Source: an uncultured Oscillibacter sp.
Lineage (GTDB): Bacteria; Bacillota; Clostridia; Oscillospirales; Oscillospiraceae
Assembly (NCBI GenBank): GCA_900544105.1
Contig: UQUC01000068.1
Span: forward strand, 1 to 11,544
Direction of reading: 5' to 3'
DNA: 11,544 nt
The position numbers and the translations under genes were made by a program. This document shows positions 6,569-11,544 of the stretch, piece by piece. The notes below the pieces were generated by a model, which was not told where the DNA came from, did no database searches, and was given only the letters and a program-made list of their open reading frames with translations. Within the stretch, counting starts at the first letter, position 1. Each line of letters starts with the position of its first letter.

Positions 6569-7335
6569 CGCGTTATGAACAGGAACTCAGAAAGCTGTTC
6601 GATGGCAGTGACCTTATGGATTGTCCGCAATACTCCGGTCGTGTCTGCGTAGGCAAACTTGGTAAGGATCTGCGCGTGCGGGCGGAATTCTTCTCTGCCC
6701 ATGTTGCCGATCAATACGACGCCATCCGCCTCACGGTTCTAAACCGCAAGGAGGGCGTGGTAGACCGAACGTTACTGCAGTTCAAGGACGTGTGGGGCAA
6801 GAAGCCTGTCCCCAGCAACCCGAACTTCCGCAGTGGCGTCATGCCCCACCTGTTGGATGATCATGGCGATGTAGACTGGTATGTCTATCATCCAAGCGCT
6901 GCGGATTACGACTCGCTGCGTCAGGCCATTGGGCAGTATCTGTCCATGTTTCGGGAGCGAACGCCGGAATGGGCGCAGGACGGCCCGAAGCTGGTGTTTA
7001 TCTGTGCGCCGCTGGAGGGCGATATCAAAAAGAACATTGAATTCGCCCGTCAGAAGGCACAGGAGGTGTTCGCAGACGGCGATATTCCCATCTGCCCGCA
7101 TCTGCTGTTTCCGCCCATCACGGACCCAAAACACCCGGAACAGGACAAAAAAGTCAAGGAGATGTCCCTGCGGCTTTTGGAGTCCTGCCAGCAGCTCAAT
7201 GTCTACGGACCCATCTGGACAGATGACATGTGGAAGCATATTTACCGCGCCGGTGATCTGGACATTCCCATGATGACGGATCAGAAAGCCATTGGCCGGA
7301 CACCGCCCCGGCGCTCCGGCAAGAAGGAGCGATAA
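6565..7335 (+). CDS. Two-domain protein with C-terminal DUF7768/DUF4406-like fold
   Basis: A 256-residue protein. Residues 1-130 are unfamiliar and contain a beta-rich part (RVCVGKLGKDLRVRAEFF, residues 26-43) and LLDDHGDVDWYVYHP. Residues 142-238 match the DUF7768/DUF4406 group, related to nucleoside 2-deoxyribosyltransferases: KLVFICAPLEGDIKKNIEFA, then IPICPHLLFPPI and a final LNVYG block. The usual 'S.GM..E' segment is replaced by TDDMWKHIYRA, so the glutamate used by deoxyribosyltransferases appears absent. A base-exchange enzyme is therefore doubtful; a nucleotide-binding role is possible. ATG 6565 overlaps the previous stop, with GAGGG (6552-6556) 8 bases upstream. The tail is basic (RRSGKKER). 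Confidence 0.78.
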   Translation: MTRYEQELRKLFDGSDLMDCPQYSGRVCVGKLGKDLRVRAEFFSAHVADQYDAIRLTVLNRKEGVVDRTLLQFKDVWGKKPVPSNPNFRSGVMPHLLDDHGDVDWYVYHPSAADYDSLRQAIGQYLSMFRERTPEWAQDGPKLVFICAPLEGDIKKNIEFARQKAQEVFADGDIPICPHLLFPPITDPKHPEQDKKVKEMSLRLLESCQQLNVYGPIWTDDMWKHIYRAGDLDIPMMTDQKAIGRTPPRRSGKKER

Positions 7336-7339
7336 GACA

Positions 7340-7603
7340 TTGGATCAGGAACGTCAAAAGCCGTCCTGCCCTCTTATCGGGCAGAACGGCAACATTTTTA
7401 ATCTCATGGCTCTCGCCAGCCGAACGCTGCGGCGAAACGGCATGGCCGACGAGGCAAAGGAGATGCAAAACCGCATTATGGGCGGCGACTGTCACAGCTA
7501 TGAAGAAGCGCTGAGAATCATCAGCGAATACGTGGAAACGGAGTTATCCCCCAGCATCCCCGCAAATAACAAAAAGAAGGAGAATCCAACGCATGAGCGA
7601 TAA
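7340..7603 (+). CDS. Small conserved phage/ICE protein of unknown function
   Basis: An 87-residue protein. Its core, LIGQNGNIFNLMALASRTLRR (split here: LIGQNGNIFN, residues 12-21, then LMALASRTLRRNG, 22-34), resembles the 'GqdGNaF.i...v...L' start of a widespread small family found in phages and conjugative elements, usually followed by an acidic helix and an amphipathic C-terminal helix, here SYEEALRIISEYVE. No activity is known to me. It is too short for an enzyme and has no metal site, so a binding or regulatory protein is more likely. TTG 7340 is the start, with AAGGAG (7324-7329) 10 bases upstream, four bases after the previous stop. It overlaps the methyltransferase start by 11 bases, so the two are translationally coupled. 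Confidence 0.78.
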   Translation: MDQERQKPSCPLIGQNGNIFNLMALASRTLRRNGMADEAKEMQNRIMGGDCHSYEEALRIISEYVETELSPSIPANNKKKENPTHER

Positions 7604-8321
7604 TCAGAAATGGGAGATCATCCACGGCGACGCGCTGAAGGTGCTGAGCGGCTTTGCCCCCGGCACCTTCGATGCCGTCATCACCGATCCCCCGTATGCT
7701 TCCGGAGGCCGGACGCAATCCGAGAAAAACAAGTCCACCGCCAGAAAGTATTCCAGTATGGGGGAGAACGCGCCGCCTCCCTTTGATGGGGATGCCAAGG
7801 ATCAGCGTTCCTGGACCCGCTGGGCGGCAGAGTGGCTGTATGAGGCGAGGAAAGCCAGCAAGCCCGGCGCACCGGTGTGTATGTTCATCGACTGGCGGCA
7901 GCTTCCTGCGGCGACAGACGCTCTCCAGTGGGCCGGCTGGATCTGGCGCGGCACTGCTGTCTGGGATAAGGGCAACAGCCGCCCTCAGAAAGGCCGATTC
8001 CGTCAGCAGGCAGAATACATTGTCTGGGGCTCCAACGGGGATATGCCCATCAGCCGTCCGGTGCCGTGTCTCCCCGGTGTGTTCAAATACGGTAACCCGC
8101 AGAATCGAATCCATCTCACGGAAAAGCCCTTGCAGCTCATGCAGGACATTGTGAAGATCACGGAATCGGGCGGCCACATTCTGGACCCCTTCGCCGGTTC
8201 CGGCACAACGGTGCTGGCCGCTGTTCTGGAAGGCTACTCCGCTACAGGCATTGAGATGTCGGATGTCTACGCAGATCTGGCAAAAGAAAGAATCAAAACC
8301 GAGCTGGAAAAAGTTGCGTGA
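7593..8321 (+). CDS. Orphan beta-class DNA (N4-cytosine/N6-adenine) methyltransferase
   Basis: A 242-residue SAM-dependent DNA methyltransferase. The catalytic motif TDPPY (residues 31-35, motif IV) comes before the SAM-binding motif DPFAGSGTT (198-206, motif I), which places it in the beta class that methylates exocyclic amino groups. The region between (about 40-190) would hold the target recognition part, and TEKPLQLM (176-183) is the typical motif X-like segment just before motif I. No restriction endonuclease, second methyltransferase or helicase is adjacent, so it is an orphan, likely for element protection, evasion of host restriction or regulation. AAGGAG (7577-7582) is 10 bases before ATG 7593. 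It is the last gene of the metK operon. Confidence 0.94.
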   Translation: MSDNQKWEIIHGDALKVLSGFAPGTFDAVITDPPYASGGRTQSEKNKSTARKYSSMGENAPPPFDGDAKDQRSWTRWAAEWLYEARKASKPGAPVCMFIDWRQLPAATDALQWAGWIWRGTAVWDKGNSRPQKGRFRQQAEYIVWGSNGDMPISRPVPCLPGVFKYGNPQNRIHLTEKPLQLMQDIVKITESGGHILDPFAGSGTTVLAAVLEGYSATGIEMSDVYADLAKERIKTELEKVA

Positions 8322-8346
8322 CCCGGCTGCTGTTCGCCAAAAGGGC

Positions 8347-8375
8347 TTGCGATAGCGCAGGGAAATCGGTACAAT
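8347..8375 (+). promoter_or_regulatory. Sigma-70-type promoter ahead of the zinc-ribbon remnant and kinase-like gene
   Basis: TTGCGA (8347-8352) and TACAAT (8370-8375) are separated by exactly 17 bases, in an otherwise gene-free gap after the methyltransferase. It would drive the broken zinc-ribbon gene and the kinase-like gene. Confidence 0.65.
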
Positions 8376-8407
8376 AAAAGTAAAAGTCCGTCCAAGAGGT
8401 GGTGTCT

Positions 8408-8622
8408 ATGGATCAAATGCTAAACCAGAGGATCGCCGCAGTCAAGGCGGCGGACGCGATCAACGCTACGGAGACACCCGCTGCCCTGACTGCGGCACCA
8501 TGCCGGGACATTACCGCCACCTGAACTGAGATGTGGAACGCTGCCCCGTGTGCGGGTTCCAGCTTATCGGATGCGACTGTAATCTGGAATTTGCCAAGCT
8601 CAAGTCAGTCGGCAGAAAATGA
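8408..8622 (+). pseudogene. Broken zinc-ribbon protein gene (start-proximal frameshift plus in-frame TGA)
   Basis: From about 8419 to 8622 one frame encodes a coherent small zinc-ribbon-like protein: KPEDRRSQGGGRDQRYGD, then CPDCGTMPGHYRHLN, an in-frame TGA at 8527-8529, then DVERCPVCGFQLIGCDC and a basic end (KSVGRK). The TGA stands where HLN-C-D would be plausible, one base from TGC. This frame has no start codon of its own. ATG 8408, with GAGGTGG (8396-8402) upstream, and ATG 8417 both lie in another frame; a lost base just after ATG 8417 would join it to the zinc-ribbon frame. As it stands, ATG 8408 gives only a 38-codon product ending at 8524. The two lesions together argue for a decayed gene rather than recoding. 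Confidence 0.6.
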
Positions 8623-8652
8623 TATTTCTATCCAAAGAAGGAGTGGTGCCGC

Positions 8653-9561
8653 TTGCTTGACTTTACGAACCTTCCCACCAGCAACAAGTTATACCCAGGC
8701 GGCAGCGGCGCAAAGCGGGCCGTGATCTATCAGGGCGAGCAGTATTTGCTGAAGTTTCCGGCCACATCGTCCAAGAATAAGAACTCCGGCCATTCCACCA
8801 GCTACGCTGCAGAGTATATAGGTTGCCATATTTTCAACAGCGTTGGAATCCGCGCCCAAGATACAATCCTTGGTATTTATCGGAAGAACGGCGAGGAAAA
8901 GGTCGTCGTTGCCTGCAAAGATTTCACGTCCCCCGGAGTGGTTCTGCAGGATTTTGCCTCTTTGCAAAGTTCGGTGATCGATTACGGGCATAGCTGTTAC
9001 AGTACCGAACTATCTGACATCATGCAGGCCATGGAGGCTCAAACGGCGTTCCCACCTGCATTCCTGAAGCGACATTTTTGGGATATGTTCATCGTAGATG
9101 CGCTGATTGGAAATGGAAATCGAAACAATGAAAACTGGGGCTTCCTCTATAACACCGCAACAGATGCAATCACCATCGCCCCCGTGTACGGCTGCGGCGG
9201 CAGTCTGTATCCGCAAGCGGATGAAGCGGCCATGCGGAACATTTTGGAAGATTATCGGCAACGGGAGCTTCGAATATTTGCGCCCCCGCTTTCCGGAATC
9301 AAAATCCATGGTCAGCAAATCAACTATTTTGATTTTATCTTTTCGCTAAGGAATGCGGACTGCAACGAAGCACTGAAGCGAATTCACCCACGGGTCAATA
9401 TGGGCGAGATCACCCGCATCGTGGACGCGACTCCGCTCATTTCGGATCTGCAAAAGCAATTCTACAAGACAATGCTGCAGACACGGAAAGAGCGCATCCT
9501 TGATTTTTCAATGGAAAAACTGCGGAAAAGGGAAAAGGCCAAAGAACTTGATGCGCGGTAA
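8653..9561 (+). CDS. HipA/CtkA-like kinase-fold protein, probable pseudokinase
   Basis: A 302-residue protein with the HipA/CtkA-type Ser/Thr kinase fold. YPGGSGAKRAVIY (residues 14-26) is the nucleotide loop, YLLKFP (31-36) holds the ATP-binding lysine (Lys34), EYIGCHIF (54-61) carries the helix-C glutamate, and DMFIVDALIGNGNRNNENWGF (in two parts, DMFIVDALIGN 144-154 and GNRNNENWGF 155-164) is the catalytic loop. There the catalytic aspartate of the family pattern GNxDR is Asn156, and the metal-binding aspartate of APVYDxG is Gly180 (APVYGCGGS). Both are single-base changes from Asp codons. TTG 8653 has AAGGAG (8638-8643) 9 bases upstream. No HipB-like antitoxin is beside it. A strong terminator follows. 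Confidence 0.8.
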   Translation: MLDFTNLPTSNKLYPGGSGAKRAVIYQGEQYLLKFPATSSKNKNSGHSTSYAAEYIGCHIFNSVGIRAQDTILGIYRKNGEEKVVVACKDFTSPGVVLQDFASLQSSVIDYGHSCYSTELSDIMQAMEAQTAFPPAFLKRHFWDMFIVDALIGNGNRNNENWGFLYNTATDAITIAPVYGCGGSLYPQADEAAMRNILEDYRQRELRIFAPPLSGIKIHGQQINYFDFIFSLRNADCNEALKRIHPRVNMGEITRIVDATPLISDLQKQFYKTMLQTRKERILDFSMEKLRKREKAKELDAR

Positions 9562-9588
9562 TAAATAAGTAAAAACGTATTTTCAAGG

Positions 9589-9620
9589 GCAGGGTGTTTA
9601 CAAAACACCCTGCTTTTTCT
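9589..9620 (+). terminator. Strong Rho-independent terminator after the kinase-like gene
   Basis: A perfect 11-bp stem (GCAGGGTGTTT at 9589-9599 with AAACACCCTGC at 9603-9613, loop ACA) is followed directly by TTTTTCT. It lies 28 bases past the kinase-like stop. Confidence 0.9.
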
Positions 9621-9646
9621 ATAAGGGTGTTCACAAAACACCCTGC
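9591..9646 (+). repeat. Tandem near-identical hairpin repeat (two copies of 23 bases)
   Basis: Bases 9591-9613 and 9624-9646 are the same 23-base sequence with one difference (T or C at the eighth-to-ninth position, 9599 versus 9632). Both are inverted repeats: the first is the terminator stem, the second pairs AGGGTGTT (9624-9631) with AACACCCT (9637-9644) and ends six bases before the ribosome binding site of the next gene. Because the copies are alike, the right arm of the first can also pair with the left arm of the second, giving an alternative fold without the terminator. Confidence 0.8.
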
Positions 9647-9661
9647 CACAAGGAGAGAAGT

Positions 9662-10060
9662 ATGCCAGAAAATTTTGCAAGTTTTTATCGGAAAGCAAGC
9701 AGTGTGCGGGAGTTAGTAGGTAAAGCGCCCTTTCCTGAAAAGGCGCGGTTCCAGATCACAAAGGTGATCGAACTGCCGAAAGAGCAGTACCGCCGCTATA
9801 GGAACGAGCTCTGGCGGGATGTTTCCTTTATATCCCGAAATGGATCGAATATGAGGTTCGACGAAAAATCGGAAACATTTCTCTGCCTGTTCGTCACCAG
9901 CCGGGACGAGATCGGCGGTCTGCTGATAGAGGCCGATGGTTTTGACTATGCCAGGTACGCGGCCTTTATCCCGGATAAGAAAGCTCTCGCACTGGACGGC
10001 ATTCCGGTAGAGCGCGCAAATGAAAAGTGTCTTCGTCAGCGTTCAGCCCCGGAACGCTGA
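9662..10060 (+). CDS. DUF6329-like protein upstream of the mobilisation genes
   Basis: A 132-residue protein that I match, from memory of the family, to DUF6329 proteins of Firmicutes conjugative elements; function unknown. The recognisable part is the C-terminal half: FLCLFVTSRDEIGGLLIEAD (residues 76-95) followed by GFDYARYAAFIPDKK and GIPVERA. The N-terminal half includes FQITKVIELPKEQYRRYRNELW, suggesting a short beta-alpha unit. No catalytic motif, membrane segment or DNA-binding helix stands out. The ribosome binding site AAGGAGAG (9650-9657) precedes ATG 9662. The last 15 or so residues (EKCLRQRSAPER) are encoded across the arm of a terminator, so the protein's end may be an extension. 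It lies immediately before the oriT candidate and mobC. Confidence 0.7.
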   Translation: MPENFASFYRKASSVRELVGKAPFPEKARFQITKVIELPKEQYRRYRNELWRDVSFISRNGSNMRFDEKSETFLCLFVTSRDEIGGLLIEADGFDYARYAAFIPDKKALALDGIPVERANEKCLRQRSAPER

Positions 10061-10069
10061 TTTCTTTTT
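10036..10069 (+). terminator. Rho-independent terminator overlapping the end of the DUF6329-like gene
   Basis: A perfect 9-bp stem (TCAGCGTTC at 10036-10044 with GAACGCTGA at 10052-10060, loop of 7) is followed by TTTCTTTTT. The right arm includes the stop codon. It would separate the upstream transcript from oriT and mobC. Confidence 0.8.
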
Positions 10070-10077
10070 GCAAGGAA

Positions 10078-10240
10078 GCGGGCTGCGCCCGCACAACATT
10101 TCAATCATCCTACCACTTGAAAAAGAGCCTCTGCCCCGCAGGGCCGGAGCCAACGCCGCCGTGGGCGGCGCTGGCGCAAGCATCGCGCAAATGTACATTT
10201 GCACAGCTTGCTGGGGTAAGCCCCAGTCCCCAATGCCGCC
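10078..10240. other. Candidate origin of transfer (oriT) region
   Basis: This is most of the 224-base gene-free stretch between the DUF6329-like gene and mobC, where oriT is usually found for MobC/relaxase pairs. It holds several perfect inverted repeats: GCGGGC/GCCCGC (10078-10092), CGCCGCC/GGCGGCG (10154-10170), the 16-base palindrome GCAAATGTACATTTGC (10187-10202), and CTGGGG/CCCCAG around TAAG (10211-10226) followed by TCCCC. None has a T-run, so they are not terminators. The palindrome could be a MobC or relaxase binding site, and the CTGGGG hairpin with its flank the nick region. The nick position cannot be set from sequence alone. Confidence 0.6.
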
Positions 10241-10284
10241 TGCGAGCGGAAGTAACGCGGCAGCGCCGCAGGAAGGAGCACGAA

Positions 10285-10602
10285 ATGGCTGAAATCGAAA
10301 AAAGGCACCATCTTCATATCGTCCTGACACCTCGGCAGTACAGACTGCTGTGCAGTCAGGCAAAGCAGTGCCGCTTGACGAAGCGGGCCTACCTTGCCAG
10401 TCTCATTGAAGGGCAGCCGGTCAAATCCCGCCCCAGTCAGGAGATCAAAGACCTGCGAACGGAGATCCATCACATCGGAAATAACATCAATCAGATCGCC
10501 CGCAGTGTTAATGCCGGCATTGCCAAACCAGAGGATGCCAGACGGGGACTCTATCTGCTGGATCAGGTCTATGAACTGATGTTTCAGGTGGCGAATAAGT
10601 AG
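10285..10602 (+). CDS. mobC: MobC-like mobilisation accessory protein
   Basis: A 105-residue relaxosome accessory protein. The N-terminal RHHLHIVLTPRQYRLL (residues 6-21) and the helix that follows look like a ribbon-helix-helix type DNA-binding part. IHHIGNNINQIARSVNAG (in order, about residues 67-84) is the signature of the MobC family, whose members help the relaxase bind and open oriT. ATG 10285 is preceded by AAGGAG (10273-10278) with 6-base spacing; the same frame is open far upstream through the oriT region, but that part is not credible protein. Its stop shares one base with the relaxase GTG start, so the two are translationally coupled. Confidence 0.93.
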   Translation: MAEIEKRHHLHIVLTPRQYRLLCSQAKQCRLTKRAYLASLIEGQPVKSRPSQEIKDLRTEIHHIGNNINQIARSVNAGIAKPEDARRGLYLLDQVYELMFQVANK

Positions 10603-11544
10603 TGGCCGTTACCAAAATACTTCCCCGTAGCGGTGGCCTGCAGCAGGCCATTGATTATGTCCTCAATGGGGATAAAACGGATGACTGTATCTTAACGGCT
10701 CACTTCAACTGTGATCCAGGGCGTGAATACCGCCAGATGATGCAGACCAAGCGGGAAACACACCGGACAGACGGGCGTCAATGTTACCACATTATTCAAT
10801 CATTCCGCCCCGGTGAGATCACACCGGAACTGGCGTTGGAGATAGCCAAAGAATTTGTGCGGGAACACCTGGACGGGTTTGAGGCGGTCATCGGTACGCA
10901 CGTGGATCGACACCATATCCATTCGCATATCGTATTCAATTCCGTCAATGCGGACACTGGTGAGAAATACCACAGTACCCAACAAAGTTACTATCAGCAG
11001 ATCCGCGGCATTTCAGACCGGCTCTGCCGGGAGCATGGCCTGTCCGTTATCATGGCGGGAGAGTCTGCCAAAGCCATCAGCTATGTGGAATGGCTGCGGC
11101 AGTCCAAAGGGCAGCCCACATTTCGTTCCATGCTGGAGGCGGATCTGCGGACGGCTATTCAGGATGCCAATGATCTCGGCCACTTTTTCCTGATCATGGA
11201 GCACATGGGCTATGAGGTCCACCACGGTGATCGGCTGGGTTTTCGCCTGCGGGGGCAGGAGCGATTCCAGTATCCCGGCAGGCGAGATCCGCTGTTCACA
11301 GAGGACGGAATCCGTGTTGCCATCCAGGGCAACCTGGAACAGATCGAAGCGGGACTGCGTCCTGTCTTGCCTGCGCGTCTGGCGTATCAGCCATATCGGA
11401 AGCATCCCAGATACAGCGGTTTTCTTGCCCTCTATGTCCATTATCTCTATCTGCTGGGCAAAATCGAAAAGCGACAGTATCCGCCCCGCATGACGCCGCA
11501 TCTGCGGCAGGCGGTCATGCGCTTTGAACGGTATCAGGCACAGT
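10602..11544 (+). CDS. MobA/VirD2-type relaxase, 5' part (runs off the window)
   Basis: The frame is open from GTG 10602 to the window end, giving the first 314 residues of a relaxase. The enzyme nicks one strand at oriT, stays bound through a tyrosine and leads it into the recipient. Tyr19 in AIDYVLN is the candidate nucleophile. The histidine motif is GTHVDRHHIHSHIVFN (residues 98-113), with His100, Asp102, His105, His107 and His109 in the HxDxxHxHxH layout of this family. After about residue 150 the sequence is less conserved (KAISYVEWLRQSKGQ, then FRLRGQERF). The stop and any C-terminal extension lie outside. GTG overlaps the mobC stop; AGGTGG (10586-10591) is a possible ribosome binding site. 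Confidence 0.93.
   Translation, partial: MAVTKILPRSGGLQQAIDYVLNGDKTDDCILTAHFNCDPGREYRQMMQTKRETHRTDGRQCYHIIQSFRPGEITPELALEIAKEFVREHLDGFEAVIGTHVDRHHIHSHIVFNSVNADTGEKYHSTQQSYYQQIRGISDRLCREHGLSVIMAGESAKAISYVEWLRQSKGQPTFRSMLEADLRTAIQDANDLGHFFLIMEHMGYEVHHGDRLGFRLRGQERFQYPGRRDPLFTEDGIRVAIQGNLEQIEAGLRPVLPARLAYQPYRKHPRYSGFLALYVHYLYLLGKIEKRQYPPRMTPHLRQAVMRFERYQAQ

Noticed and set aside
8619..8660. Thirteen-codon frame starting at an ATGA overlap and ending at the kinase-like start
   Set aside because: It could be a coupling leader peptide, but it has no ribosome binding site of its own and is too short to support.
9591..9646. Two repeats as the start of a CRISPR array
   Set aside because: Only two copies, a 10-base gap instead of a spacer, and the repeat is a terminator hairpin.
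10154..10170. GC-rich hairpin as a terminator
   Set aside because: No T-run follows on either strand; better seen as part of the oriT candidate.
10027..10284. Open frame extending mobC upstream by 86 codons
   Set aside because: It crosses a terminator and the oriT candidate, its residues look random, and ATG 10285 has a well-placed ribosome binding site.

Overview
The window looks like the accessory and mobilisation part of an integrative conjugative or mobilisable element from a moderately GC-rich gut Firmicute, probably of the Oscillospiraceae/Ruminococcaceae type. Three things suggest this: the content (MobC and a VirD2/MobA-type relaxase beside an oriT-like segment, DUF3846, a YdcK-like beta-helix protein, a DUF7768/DUF4406-type protein, an orphan methyltransferase, a UvrX-type polymerase with a YolD partner); the Gram-positive style AAGGAG ribosome binding sites; and a Bacillus/Clostridium-type LexA box. 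The host is an inference from gene families and composition. No insertion sequence, integrase, att site, rRNA, tRNA or CRISPR array was seen.

Layout. (1) Bases 1-1094, plus strand: the 3' end of an amidoligase, a small conserved acidic protein and a gamma-glutamylcyclotransferase-like protein, packed with overlaps. (2) Bases 1146-3205, minus strand: a DNA-damage module of a Y-family polymerase and a YolD-like protein, with a clear promoter, a LexA box overlapping its -35 and a terminator. (3) Bases 3264-3622, plus strand: a small unknown gene with an extended -10 promoter, followed by a terminator or attenuator hairpin. (4) Bases 3639-8321, plus strand: one tightly coupled operon of seven genes: DUF3846, metK, a PAPS-reductase-like ATP pyrophosphatase, a beta-helix protein, a DUF7768-like protein, a small conserved protein and a beta-class adenine/cytosine-N DNA methyltransferase. 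(5) Bases 8347-9646: a promoter, a broken zinc-ribbon gene, a HipA/CtkA-like kinase whose catalytic aspartates appear to be lost, then a strong terminator and a second near-copy of its hairpin. (6) Bases 9662 to the end: a DUF6329-like gene, a terminator, a hairpin-rich oriT candidate, mobC, and the relaxase, which runs off the window.

How the parts may work together. MobC and the relaxase would process oriT for transfer. The orphan methyltransferase may mark or protect the element's DNA, and the element-borne MetK could supply its S-adenosylmethionine. The LexA-controlled polymerase would give damage-inducible lesion bypass. The amidoligase and cyclotransferase form a known gene pairing suggestive of making and removing an amide-linked peptide tag. 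Points most worth a second look are the SAM-synthase/PAPS-reductase-like/methyltransferase operon, the apparent pseudokinase, the non-canonical start of the DUF3846 gene, the recurring gene-junction sequence, and the paired hairpins before the DUF6329 gene.
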